A DNA stretch of 64,000 nt from Suilimivivens sp963638365 (lineage in GTDB: Bacteria > Bacillota > Clostridia > Lachnospirales > Lachnospiraceae), in assembly GCA_963638365.1 (NCBI GenBank), contig CAVHRK010000068.1, positions 1-64,000 on the forward strand. The letters run 5' to 3'. The notes under the pieces were generated by a model. The model did no database searches and was not told where the DNA came from. It was given only the letters and a program-made list of their open reading frames with translations. The position numbers were made by a program, and so were the translations under genes. How positions within the stretch are numbered: position 1 is the stretch's first letter; each line of letters begins with the position of its first letter. Shown piece by piece: positions 51,301 through 60,375 of the stretch.

Positions 51301-52667
51301 TACAAGTCTTTATCATCCATGTTCAAAAATTCAAATTCAAACTCATCGTCATCGGCTAAGAAGTTCTGCGCCTTCCGGGGTGCTTTCTTCACCGTTCCTT
51401 CGTTGTTCTCTGCAGGTCTCTTAGAAGGCTGTCCCTGTCTTTCCGGATTTCCGTTACGGGAAGGTCTTCCTTCTCTCTCCGGTCCCTCTTCACGTACCCG
51501 TTCTCTTCTTACAGGACGTCCTTCATTCTGCTCTTCGAGAGGCCTCTGTGAACGCTCCGGTCTTCGCGGACGATCGGTATCTTCTTCTGATGCTTCACGT
51601 CTGCGTCTTCTCGGTGCCGGTTCCTCGAACTCTTCCTCGTCTTCCTCGTCCTCGTAATCGTATTCATAAGCTCCTCTGAGCTTGATAATGAGTATAGTAA
51701 CTCCGATAAAGAGAAGTACAATTACCACCGCAAGAATAATGATAATGATATTCTTCTGTGAAGATTCCGCTTCCAGTTTTGCCACATTCTCATTGGCGGT
51801 TGTAACCGTTGAGAATAAAACTTCCACATCAGCCATGGTTCCATCAATGTTATTGTACAGATAATATTTACCGGTATCCGGGTTCTCGGTATCCGTCATA
51901 TACACCACTTCGTAGTCATTATGCTCCGGTTCCTGCTCTTCTGCCGGTGCTTCTTCACTTCCATCGCCTTCCTGTGACGCATCCGGGTTCTCTGCATCCG
52001 GATTTTCGGTTCCATCAGTATTCTCGGTTCCGTCTCCGGCACTGTCGGTATTTTCTGCTCCGTCGGTAGAAGTATTCGCACCAATCGCAATCAGGTCAGA
52101 CCGAATATATCCCTCTATAGTCTTCCCATTATATTCACATCTTAACTGATACCATTTATTTCCTGCCGTATCATTTGCTTCTCCGATCAGGGTAATGGCC
52201 GTTCCATCCGGAAGACTGGTCACCACATCATGCTGTGTGGACGCGCCTGCACGTACCTTGACATTCGAAGAACACTTTACGGTCGCTGCCTGTTCACCAA
52301 TCGCGGTAGGAACAGTAGCCTCCGGTTTTGATGTCGATTCAGATGTCGTCGATGCCGCGGCAGTCTGACTGTTATCCGTAACACTAATTGTATCGCTTGT
52401 TTCCACAAGATCGCTTCTTACATACCCATAGGAGCCACCGCTTACCGGCACTTTATACCATACAGTACCGGAGCTGTCCTTCTCCGCCCCGACAATATCA
52501 ATCTTTGCTCCCTTTGAAGTCGATGCAACCACAGAACTGTCTGTACTTGCCTTTTCTCTGATCTTAGCCGTTCCGGCTGTTACGGTACCGGTAGCTGCAA
52601 GGCTTGAAATAGTAGAAAGTCCAAAAACCATAATTGCAACTGTAAGTCCCAAAATCCCTTTTTTCAT
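51300..52667 (-). CDS. SH3-domain surface protein with membrane anchor
   Basis: The 455-residue protein has a signal-like N-terminus (MKKGILGLTVAIMVFGLS), two bacterial SH3 domains (~28-92 and ~130-195), a long Thr/Glu/Asn-rich acidic spacer (~200-255), a membrane helix (~308-331) and a charged Arg/Glu-rich cytoplasmic tail. SH3b domains bind cell-wall peptides, so the protein may sense the wall and signal inward. GTG at 52673 is an alternative start with better spacing to AAAGG. Confidence 0.8.
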   Translation of the reverse strand: MKKGILGLTVAIMVFGLSTISSLAATGTVTAGTAKIREKASTDSSVVASTSKGAKIDIVGAEKDSSGTVWYKVPVSGGSYGYVRSDLVETSDTISVTDNSQTAAASTTSESTSKPEATVPTAIGEQAATVKCSSNVKVRAGASTQHDVVTSLPDGTAITLIGEANDTAGNKWYQLRCEYNGKTIEGYIRSDLIAIGANTSTDGAENTDSAGDGTENTDGTENPDAENPDASQEGDGSEEAPAEEQEPEHNDYEVVYMTDTENPDTGKYYLYNNIDGTMADVEVLFSTVTTANENVAKLEAESSQKNIIIIILAVVIVLLFIGVTILIIKLRGAYEYDYEDEEDEEEFEEPAPRRRRREASEEDTDRPRRPERSQRPLEEQNEGRPVRRERVREEGPEREGRPSRNGNPERQGQPSKRPAENNEGTVKKAPRKAQNFLADDDEFEFEFLNMDDKDL

Positions 52668-52693
52668 AATCACTCTGTACCTTTCTTTGAATA

Positions 52694-53161
52694 TCAGTAT
52701 CTTTCAAAACGCTTTCGTCCGCTATCTCCTTCCGGTTTGCCACCGCTGAATCCGGACATCTGCTTATAGTTCTTTCTCTGCTGACGTGCTTCCTCTTCAA
52801 CCTGCCTGTGATATTCTGCTTCACACTTCGGACATAATCTGCCGCTTCGGATATTCTCTCCACAGATTTCGCATCGCAGATAACCGCCTTTACTTTCAAC
52901 CAGTTCAAAACGGTTCTCTTTAATCATATCACGAATTGCCTTGTGTGACACCCCCGTCTGGGCAGAAATTTCTGCCACATTTGCTCCACGGTGCTTTTCA
53001 AGATACGATCTTACCTTTCCATAATCATCATATTCACATGCATTGCAATCCTCACACTGGTATTCTCCCAATCCTTTATAGATGAGGATTCCCCCACAGG
53101 CTTTACAGATTGTTGGCCGCAGAAAGCCGTTCAAAGCCACCAGCCGCCGTTTCTCATTCAT
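52694..53161 (-). CDS. Zinc-ribbon/HTH protein (YvyF-like)
   Basis: The 155-residue protein has two Cys-rich ribbons (CKACGG..CEDC near 19-40 and CEICGENIRSGRLCPKC near 97-113) around a helix-turn-helix (ANVAEISAQTGVSHKAIRDMI). The pattern resembles the flagellar-operon YvyF-type family, though no flagellar genes are here. Its C-terminus is basic. It lies 27 bp after purD. Confidence 0.7.
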   Translation of the reverse strand: MNEKRRLVALNGFLRPTICKACGGILIYKGLGEYQCEDCNACEYDDYGKVRSYLEKHRGANVAEISAQTGVSHKAIRDMIKENRFELVESKGGYLRCEICGENIRSGRLCPKCEAEYHRQVEEEARQQRKNYKQMSGFSGGKPEGDSGRKRFERY

Positions 53162-53188
53162 AAATTTCCCTTTCTACACCACGAACAA

Positions 53189-54460
53189 TTACGCCTCGTC
53201 AATTGCCTTTCCGATATCATGGCGCATATATTTATTTTCAAAGGAAACCCATTCGGTTGCCGCATAAGCATTCTTACGTGCTTCCTTTAAATCCTTACCC
53301 TTTGCTGTAATGCCAAGAACGCGTCCTCCGTTTGTCACAATTCCTTCCGAAGTCTGTTTTGTTCCTGCATGGAAACAGAAATAGTTATCCTGTCCCTCGA
53401 ACTTTTCCAATCCGTGAATCAGAAATCCCTTTTCATATTTGACCGGGTAACCGTCGGAGGCAAGTACTACACAGACTGCTGCGTTATCTTCAAACTGCAG
53501 ATCGATCTGATCCAGTGTGCCGTTAATGCAGGCTTCCATCACTTCGATCAGGTCATTTTTCATACGGGGCAATACCACCTGTGCCTCAGGATCCCCGAAG
53601 CGTGCATTGTACTCCAGAACGCGTGGTCCCTTTTCGGTCAGCATCAGTCCGAAGAAAATAATGCCCTTAAACTCTCTTTCCTCTGCTGCCATGGCATCTA
53701 CGGTTGCCTGATAAATGTATTTCTTACAGAATTCATCCACCTCTTCCGTATAGAACGGACTCGGTGAAAAGGTTCCCATACCACCGGTATTTAATCCGGT
53801 ATCTCCATCCCCTGCACGCTTATGATCCTGCGCAGAAGTCATGGTCTTAATCGTCTTTCCATCTACGAAAGAAAGTACGGAAACTTCCCTTCCTGTCATA
53901 AATTCTTCAATCACCATACGGTTGCCGGCCGTTCCAAACTGCTTATCAAGCATGATGGATTTCACGCCAGCCTGTGCTTCTTCCAAGGTATTACAGATCA
54001 GTACGCCCTTTCCAAGCGCTAATCCGTCTGCCTTTAATACAATCGGGAACGATGCGGTCTTTAAATAATTGAGCGCATCCTCTGCATTGTCAAAGTTCTC
54101 ATATGCAGCCGTCGGAATTCCGTATTTCTTCATCAGATCCTTGGAAAATGCTTTGCTTCCTTCCAGAATTGCCGCATTTTTACGAGGACCGAAAGCTTTT
54201 AATCCGGCTTCTTCGAGACGGTCAACAAGCCCTCCGACAAGCGGATCATCCATGCCGACAATGGTCAGATCAATTTCTTTTTCTTTGGCAAATGCAACAA
54301 TTTTATCAAATTCCATTGCCCCGATCGGTACGCATTCCGCGATCAGACCGATTCCGGCATTTCCGGGTGCACAATAAATTTTATCTACTTTACTGCTCTT
54401 TGCGACACTTGTTGCAATGGCATGCTCTCTGCCACCGCCGCCTACGATCAATACTTTCAT
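53189..54460 (-). CDS. purD: Phosphoribosylamine-glycine ligase
   Basis: The 423-residue ATP-grasp enzyme begins MKVLIVGGGGREHAIA and has LKADGLALGKGV and GFGDPEAQ-type ARFGDPEAQVVLPR. It makes GAR, the second step of purine synthesis. The start at 54460 follows GGAGG. It is the last enzyme gene of the purE-M-N-D run. Confidence 0.96.
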   Translation of the reverse strand: MKVLIVGGGGREHAIATSVAKSSKVDKIYCAPGNAGIGLIAECVPIGAMEFDKIVAFAKEKEIDLTIVGMDDPLVGGLVDRLEEAGLKAFGPRKNAAILEGSKAFSKDLMKKYGIPTAAYENFDNAEDALNYLKTASFPIVLKADGLALGKGVLICNTLEEAQAGVKSIMLDKQFGTAGNRMVIEEFMTGREVSVLSFVDGKTIKTMTSAQDHKRAGDGDTGLNTGGMGTFSPSPFYTEEVDEFCKKYIYQATVDAMAAEEREFKGIIFFGLMLTEKGPRVLEYNARFGDPEAQVVLPRMKNDLIEVMEACINGTLDQIDLQFEDNAAVCVVLASDGYPVKYEKGFLIHGLEKFEGQDNYFCFHAGTKQTSEGIVTNGGRVLGITAKGKDLKEARKNAYAATEWVSFENKYMRHDIGKAIDEA

Positions 54461-54507
54461 AGCTTCCTCCGTCATCCTGTTCTATGATTTCACATTATGT
54501 AAACCAA

Positions 54508-55134
54508 TTACTCTTCCACGACTGCGATTCCATTCTCTACCTTCACCTTACCATGAGCAATGAGATCAATGGTCTTCGGCAGAATCTGCCATTCCGCTTC
54601 TTCCATTACACGGTGCTGCAGCTCCTCCGGCGTATCGCCGTTCTTCACATAAACCGCCTTCTGCATGATGATCGCACCATGATCGTATACTTCATCCACA
54701 AAATGCACAGTCGCGCCGGTTACCTTCACACCGCTTTTCAAAACAGCTTCATGCGGACGGATTCCATAAAAGCCCTTTCCACAGAAGGAAGGAATCAGTG
54801 CCGGATGCACATTGATGATCCGGTTGTGGTATTTCCGTACCAGTTCGACCGGCATCATAATCATCATTCCTGCAAGAACGATGAGATCCGGATTTTCTGC
54901 ATCGATCGTTTCAATCAGCACCTTCTCAAACTCCGCACGGTCCGCATAGGATTTCATGTCCACCACAATCGGTTTGATTCCGTGTGCCCTGGCACGTTCC
55001 AAAGCCCGTACACCCGGTTTATTACTCAATACGAAGCATAACTCGACGTCTGTAATTTTCTTACTTTCTACCGCATCAATAATGGCCTGCAGATTGGTTC
55101 CGCCGCCTGCGGCAAGAATTCCAACTCTTAACAT
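54508..55134 (-). CDS. purN: Phosphoribosylglycinamide formyltransferase
   Basis: The 208-residue protein has the 10-formyl-THF transformylase marks NVHPALIPSF (Asn-His pair) and VTGATVHFVDEVYDHGAII (catalytic Asp). It converts GAR to FGAR. The start overlaps the purM stop by 7 bp, so the two are translationally coupled. Confidence 0.95.
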   Translation of the reverse strand: MLRVGILAAGGGTNLQAIIDAVESKKITDVELCFVLSNKPGVRALERARAHGIKPIVVDMKSYADRAEFEKVLIETIDAENPDLIVLAGMMIMMPVELVRKYHNRIINVHPALIPSFCGKGFYGIRPHEAVLKSGVKVTGATVHFVDEVYDHGAIIMQKAVYVKNGDTPEELQHRVMEEAEWQILPKTIDLIAHGKVKVENGIAVVEE

Positions 55135-56153
55135 AAGTCTACACCCTTTTCACCGGCAATGACATTTCCAACCACATAGCCTTCTTCTCCGGCTTCCTTG
55201 ATTGCTGTAAGTACCCTGTCCTGATCCGCAGGATCAATTGCAAGTACCATGCCAAGTCCCATATTAAAGGTATTGTACATCATCTTTTCTTCAATCTTTC
55301 CGGTCTTCTGTAATAATTTAAAAATCGGGAGCACCGGATAACTGTCCTTCTGTACCTGCGCGCGCACGCCGTCCGGAAGCATACGGGGAATATTTTCATA
55401 GAAACCGCCGCCGGTAATATGGCTGCAGCCCTTTACCGTTACACCGGCATCCTTAATCGCCTTTAAAGTCTTCACATAAATCCTGGTCGGTGCAATTAAC
55501 GCTTCTCCCAAGGTTGTGCCAAGTTCCTCATAATAGGTAGCAAGGGACTCCTTCGCCATTTCAAACACCTTACGAACCAGTGAAAATCCATTGCTATGTA
55601 CACCGGAAGAAGCAATGCCGATTAGCACATCGCCTGCCTTGATATCTGCTCCGGTGATCAGATCCTTACGGTCTACCACGCCGACTGCAAAGCCCGCAAG
55701 ATCGTATTCATCCTCCGGCATCAGTCCCGGATGCTCTGCGGTTTCTCCACCAATCAGGGCTGCTCCTGCCATCTTACAGCCTTCTGCAACACCCTTTACG
55801 ATCGTAGCAATCTTCTCCGGATAATTCTTTCCACATGCAATATAGTCAAGGAAAAACAATGATTCCCCACCGGCACAGGCCACATCGTTCACGCACATGG
55901 CAACCGCATCAATTCCGATGGTGTCATGCTTGTCCATTAAGAACGCCAGCTTCACCTTCGTACCACAACCGTCGGTTCCGGACAGTAACACCGGATCCTC
56001 CATATCTTTAATATTCTTTAAGGAAAAGGCTCCCGAAAAGCCGCCCAGTCCGCCAAGGACCTCTGGTCTCATTGTTTCCTTCACATACTTTTTCATTAAT
56101 TCCACAGATTCATATCCTGCTTCAATATCCACACCGGCTGTCTTGTAGTCCAT
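55128..56153 (-). CDS. purM: Phosphoribosylformylglycinamidine cyclo-ligase
   Basis: The 341-residue AIR synthase has SGTDGCGTKVKLA, GGETAEHPGLMP and HITGGGFYENIPR, typical of PurM. It closes the imidazole ring (FGAM to AIR). AAGGAG lies 6 nt before the ATG. It follows purE by 65 bp. Confidence 0.96.
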   Translation of the reverse strand: MDYKTAGVDIEAGYESVELMKKYVKETMRPEVLGGLGGFSGAFSLKNIKDMEDPVLLSGTDGCGTKVKLAFLMDKHDTIGIDAVAMCVNDVACAGGESLFFLDYIACGKNYPEKIATIVKGVAEGCKMAGAALIGGETAEHPGLMPEDEYDLAGFAVGVVDRKDLITGADIKAGDVLIGIASSGVHSNGFSLVRKVFEMAKESLATYYEELGTTLGEALIAPTRIYVKTLKAIKDAGVTVKGCSHITGGGFYENIPRMLPDGVRAQVQKDSYPVLPIFKLLQKTGKIEEKMMYNTFNMGLGMVLAIDPADQDRVLTAIKEAGEEGYVVGNVIAGEKGVDLC

Positions 56154-56218
56154 GTCGTTCTCCTTTTCTTGTTTTATATCAGGTTAACATAACACAATTA
56201 TGGTAAACCAAAATCCAA

Positions 56219-56719
56219 TTAATAGTTCTTATATCCAACCTGCTGAAGCTTCGCATCCTTATCTTCTACCTGCTTCCTCAGGTTCCCGGTATAGCTCTCA
56301 ATCTTTGCAAGCATCTCTTCATCACCGGTTGCCAGCATCTTCGCTGCAAGAATGGCTGCATTCTTTGCCCCATCAATGGCAACGGTTGCAACCGGAATTC
56401 CGGGAGGCATCTGCATAATGGAGAACACTGCATCCATTCCCTCAAGATTTTTACCCGAAAGTGGAACACCAATTACCGGAAGCGGAAATAATGCAGCACA
56501 CATTCCAGGCAGCGCTGCTGCCATGCCCGCACCTGCAATCATCACTTTGATTCCGCGGTCCTTTGCCGTCCTCGTCCATTCAATTAACAGATCCGGTTCA
56601 CGGTGAGCGGAAATAATTCTCATCTCATATTCAATCCCCAGTTCTTCCAGCATTGCTGCCGCACCGCTCATTACCTTAAGATCTGAGTCGCTGCCCATCA
56701 CAATTCCTACCGTTGGCAT
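56219..56719 (-). CDS. purE: 5-(carboxyamino)imidazole ribonucleotide mutase
   Basis: The 166-residue class I PurE has GSDSDLKVM (9-17) and SAHREPD (38-44), and should convert N5-CAIR to CAIR. No purK lies next to it. AGGAGG precedes the ATG. It is the first gene of the run, behind repeat copy D. Confidence 0.95.
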   Translation of the reverse strand: MPTVGIVMGSDSDLKVMSGAAAMLEELGIEYEMRIISAHREPDLLIEWTRTAKDRGIKVMIAGAGMAAALPGMCAALFPLPVIGVPLSGKNLEGMDAVFSIMQMPPGIPVATVAIDGAKNAAILAAKMLATGDEEMLAKIESYTGNLRKQVEDKDAKLQQVGYKNY

Positions 56720-56760
56720 TTCTTTCTCCTCCTGTAATTGGCCTGTATATCATCACTTAA

Positions 56761-56908
56761 AAGTAACTATTCAAACCCCATTCGTAAAACCGTTGCTGAC
56801 GCAACTCAAGTTTTACTCATGTGGTTACTTCGCCATATAAAATTGCTGTTCTACTTGAATGCAAGCATTCGCAGAAAGCAATTTTGCATGGCTCTGAATA
56901 GTTACATT
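56761..56908. repeat. Intergenic repeat, copy D
   Basis: GTAACTATTCA (56763-56773) and TGAATAGTTAC (56895-56905) are the ends. Internal hairpins are GTAAAAC..GTTGC-tga-(C)GCAAC..GTTTTAC and AAAATTGCT..GAATGC-AA-GCATTC..AGCAATTTT, with GGTTACTTCGCCATATAAAA between. It lies between the aminopeptidase gene and purE. Confidence 0.85.
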
Positions 56909-56963
56909 TAAAATCATATACGAATTATCTCTTCATTGCAAGAAAAACGAAATATTTTCGTAA

Positions 56964-59084
56964 TTATTGAGGTCCTTCCTGATCAAACGCAGCATTCAGT
57001 TCCTCACAGCCTGCAAGGACAAATCTTCCTTCTTCGATGATCGGAATGACTTCTTCTGTCATTGTCACCACGCTCACTTCTCCCAGTTCATCATATGGAA
57101 TCGTAATATCTGTATGACAGTTAAAATAAGCCTTACGGCTGTCCTCCTTACGTTTGATGGAGCACTCGTTGTCCTTTGCAATAATCTCTTTTCCGTCCGG
57201 ATTAAAGAGGCGCACCTCTTCACTATGGGAATAGCAGGTATCCCCTACTGCAAAATGAGGGCCTGTTTTCTCTGCAATCAGGATCGGCAGTTTATCTTCA
57301 ATATGGTACTTTCTTGCTGCCACAAATGCGGTGGTATTCGTTCCGATCGCAAACTCCCCAATCGGAAGTGTTTCGTGATGGAACAGGATGTTATCCTTAA
57401 TGAACTTCCGGTTTTCTTCTTCAGATGCAAAGTTTGCACACATGTAATCGGTCACCTTACCGTCCTCAAACCGTAAGGTCAGATCCTTATACTCCAACTC
57501 TTCCAGATAAACATGACTTACATGAAGCGTTCCTTCCGTTCCGGTCAGTACCGGAGAAGTAAACACCTCCCCAACCGGAATATTCACATCTGCTACACAG
57601 TTCTCAAAATTCGTTTCCTTGTCCGGATTCTGCAGGGTATGAAGCATCACCTTCATATTGGTACGGTTGCCGTTCATTCCCTTTACCATCACATATTTAC
57701 CCTGGTCAAGCACATCAATAATCTTCTGCTGCATCCTCTGATACAACTGATAATCGAGGGTGTTGATCCGGATCACTGCGTCAAAGATCTCCTGATACAG
57801 GCCTTCACCGTCTTCCTGTCCCGAAGCAATTTCCGGCACCGGGAACGCAATGATCGTAAAGCTCCGCTCTTCCCCATGAATGTAATTGTTCTGCAGTTCC
57901 CCGGCTGACGCAGCATATTCCACCAGCATCTGCTGCTGTTCTTTGGATAAATGCAGTGCATTCTTCTGACTGACTAACTCTACGGATTTTTCCCCGAATA
58001 CTTCCACTACCGCAGGCCCTCCAAAGGTGCCGGCCTGCTCCTTATATTCCTCATAGGCTTCCTTCAGGGCTTCAAGCCTCACCTGCAAAAGTGCTTTATC
58101 CAATATAAGGGCCTGATCGTCCTTGTGGTCAAAATCATACTGCTTGTTCGGAATGCCGCCATAATATCCAATACGGCTCATCCCTCTGCCCTCCAGCACC
58201 GAAGTCGTTGCCCGGTAAATGGTCGCTTCCAGTCCGATCTTCCGGAAATTCTGCACGGCTCTGCGGATCATCCGCTCAAAGCCAAGACTGTAGCGGATGT
58301 TTACGATCTTTTTCTTCGTAATATCCTTATTTCCTGCCTCAAAGCCGATCCGGTAGCCTTCCGTATAGGTGTCTGCCATCTTCGCAATCGTCTCTTCCGG
58401 AAGGGTATTTAAGTAAGCCGCCGTCTTTAATTCGTTTTCGGAAATGTATTCTCCAAAGTAATACAGATATCTCACATCGGAAAGGTCTGCTTCCTCGATG
58501 ATCCTTCTTGCAAAATCCGCATGAACATCCAGCATGTTCCGGATCTTCGTGTGGTACGCTTCCCGGGTATAATCGCTGATATAGTAATACAGGGATTCCT
58601 TTAAGTGCTCCGGCTTTGGCAGATCAAATTGTCCTTCCTGTTTCTTACTTTCCTCCGTCTCTTCAAAGCTACACTGGAAAGATCCGTAAATTTCAAGGAA
58701 TAATTCCAGCCCTTTCACAAGATCCTCGTCCCTGCCCTCATAGGTATAGGGAATCATGGCACGGAGTTCTCCATATAAAAAGCACAGGATATTTCCGTAC
58801 GCTTTTCCAAAGACCTGTGCACAATACTCCGGATTTCCAAAGCTTGTTTCGTAATGCTCCGGCAGGATATCCTTGAAAAGTGCATGATTGTTCTCCTGAA
58901 GCTGCAAAAGATTCCACCGGAACAGTTCCCCGCTTTCTACAAGCTCCTGCTGTTTCATAAGCAGTAGCAGAAAAGCTGCGGTCTCTTGAAAAAAGCCGGA
59001 AAAGCTTCCGACATTGCTCTCGTTTTTAATTTCTGTAATACGTTCTTTCGCCAGTTCCAGACGTTCTTTGATCATCGGATTCAA
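56964..59084 (-). CDS. M29-like aminopeptidase with long N-terminal extension
   Basis: The C-terminal half (from about residue 350) of this 706-residue protein matches the M29 (AmpS/thermophilic) aminopeptidases: CVADVNIPVGEVFTSP, LEELEYKDLTLRFEDGKV, EFAIGTNTTA and GPHFAVGDTCYSH, which carry the metal ligands. The first ~340 residues are helical and have no family I recognise. It should cleave N-terminal residues from peptides in the cytoplasm. The start codon may be TTG (59084, 9-10 nt after AGGAG, overlapping the upstream stop) or ATG (59075). Confidence 0.85.
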   Translation of the reverse strand: MNPMIKERLELAKERITEIKNESNVGSFSGFFQETAAFLLLLMKQQELVESGELFRWNLLQLQENNHALFKDILPEHYETSFGNPEYCAQVFGKAYGNILCFLYGELRAMIPYTYEGRDEDLVKGLELFLEIYGSFQCSFEETEESKKQEGQFDLPKPEHLKESLYYYISDYTREAYHTKIRNMLDVHADFARRIIEEADLSDVRYLYYFGEYISENELKTAAYLNTLPEETIAKMADTYTEGYRIGFEAGNKDITKKKIVNIRYSLGFERMIRRAVQNFRKIGLEATIYRATTSVLEGRGMSRIGYYGGIPNKQYDFDHKDDQALILDKALLQVRLEALKEAYEEYKEQAGTFGGPAVVEVFGEKSVELVSQKNALHLSKEQQQMLVEYAASAGELQNNYIHGEERSFTIIAFPVPEIASGQEDGEGLYQEIFDAVIRINTLDYQLYQRMQQKIIDVLDQGKYVMVKGMNGNRTNMKVMLHTLQNPDKETNFENCVADVNIPVGEVFTSPVLTGTEGTLHVSHVYLEELEYKDLTLRFEDGKVTDYMCANFASEEENRKFIKDNILFHHETLPIGEFAIGTNTTAFVAARKYHIEDKLPILIAEKTGPHFAVGDTCYSHSEEVRLFNPDGKEIIAKDNECSIKRKEDSRKAYFNCHTDITIPYDELGEVSVVTMTEEVIPIIEEGRFVLAGCEELNAAFDQEGPQ

Positions 59085-59410
59085 TCTACATACGCTCCTG
59101 CAAATAAAATTAAACTAAGTACAATAAAGGAAAGCACATTCATTACAATTCCCAGTATCCGGAACAGCCAGAATTTTTCCTGTTCTCTTAAGGACAGGGC
59201 TCCAAGAATAAGCCCTGTCACCATAAACACAGATGCCAGTAAAGCAGCCGTCGCCAGACGCACCGAGGGCTCTCCTTTATGCAAATACGAAAAATAGACC
59301 GCCGTCCCCAATGTAATCAGGGAAAGCAGTCCTAATATGGTTGACATAATACCTTTTTGTGAATGAACTTTATTGGTAAAAATATATCCCTTTGTTCTGT
59401 TCCACATCAT
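59081..59410 (-). CDS. DUF6142-like three-helix membrane protein
   Basis: The 109-residue protein has three hydrophobic segments (about 20-42, 50-73 and 84-105) after a basic N-terminus. It resembles DUF6142, a family without known function. It overlaps the aminopeptidase start by 4 bp and follows the 50-residue gene by 9 bp. Confidence 0.7.
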   Translation of the reverse strand: MMWNRTKGYIFTNKVHSQKGIMSTILGLLSLITLGTAVYFSYLHKGEPSVRLATAALLASVFMVTGLILGALSLREQEKFWLFRILGIVMNVLSFIVLSLILFAGAYVD

Positions 59411-59419
59411 TTTATTTCC

Positions 59420-59572
59420 TTAGAAGATTATTTTGGACTTACTGCTTAACAGTCTCGCTCCATTCACAATCATCATTACACCGCAGGCAAGCCCTACAAC
59501 CAGGGAAACGACTCCTACTGCAATACTCCAGGCTCCGGTGTTGTTCATCGTCTTATATACTTTCTCATCCAT
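59420..59572 (-). CDS. Small membrane protein, 50 aa
   Basis: An ATG at 59572 with GAGAGGTAGG upstream opens a 50-codon frame: MDEKVYKTMNNTGAW, then a hydrophobic helix (about 14-37) and a basic tail (NGARLLSSKSKIIF). It lies 9 bp before the DUF6142-like gene and 35 bp after pyrE, in line with both. The single helix and good ribosome site support a real small gene. Confidence 0.65.
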   Translation of the reverse strand: MDEKVYKTMNNTGAWSIAVGVVSLVVGLACGVMMIVNGARLLSSKSKIIF

Positions 59573-59607
59573 AGGAATACCTACCTCTCTTTCCAAAATC
59601 CCGCAGT

Positions 59608-60285
59608 TTAATGTGCACCATACTCTTTATAATATGCATCAATTGCTTTCTTTATTTCATCGTCAATGACAACTTTTCCCTGACAGGGACGATTATACAG
59701 ATACTCTACAACCTCATTCATATTGACAATGGCTCTGGCATCAATACCATACTTCTCCTTAATCTCATGGAGGGCACTCTTGTCACTCGACAGTCCGCGT
59801 TCCATACGGTTTAAGGAAACCATCAGTCCTTTAATTTCCACATCCGCCTGCGCTTTGATGATCGGGAAGGTTTCTTCAATGGACTTACCGGAGGTGGTAA
59901 CATCCTCGATCATAACCACGCGGTCGCCATCCTTTAATTTACTTCCCAATAAAATTCCTGTATCTCCGTGATCCTTCACTTCCTTACGGTTCGAACAGTA
60001 ACGGATATCCTTTCCGTATAATTCACTGATCGCCATGGTCGTTGCTACGGAAAGGGGAATTCCCTTGTAAGCAGGTCCAAACAGTACATCAAAATCAAGT
60101 CCGAAGTTGTCATGAATCGCTTTCGCATAATACTCACCCAGCTTGCGAAGTTGTGTTCCTGTGACATATGCTCCAGCATTCATAAAAAAAGGAGATTTCC
60201 GTCCGCTCTTTAAAGTGAAATCGCCAAACTTAAGCACCTGACTCTCCACCATAAAATCTATAAACTCCTGTTTGTAGCTTTCCAT
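59608..60285 (-). CDS. pyrE: Orotate phosphoribosyltransferase
   Basis: The 225-residue protein has the PRPP-binding loop VVMIEDVTTSGKS and the early SGRKSPFFMNAG. It makes OMP from orotate and PRPP. The start at 60285 follows GGAGG. It is 90 bp after pyrF. Confidence 0.95.
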   Translation of the reverse strand: MESYKQEFIDFMVESQVLKFGDFTLKSGRKSPFFMNAGAYVTGTQLRKLGEYYAKAIHDNFGLDFDVLFGPAYKGIPLSVATTMAISELYGKDIRYCSNRKEVKDHGDTGILLGSKLKDGDRVVMIEDVTTSGKSIEETFPIIKAQADVEIKGLMVSLNRMERGLSSDKSALHEIKEKYGIDARAIVNMNEVVEYLYNRPCQGKVVIDDEIKKAIDAYYKEYGAH

Positions 60286-60375
60286 TCCGGTAAATCCTCC
60301 TTGTTTTACGCTATTTATGCCATAGATATTTGTTATAATCATAACACGATACCCTTGATTTTTCAACTGACACTC

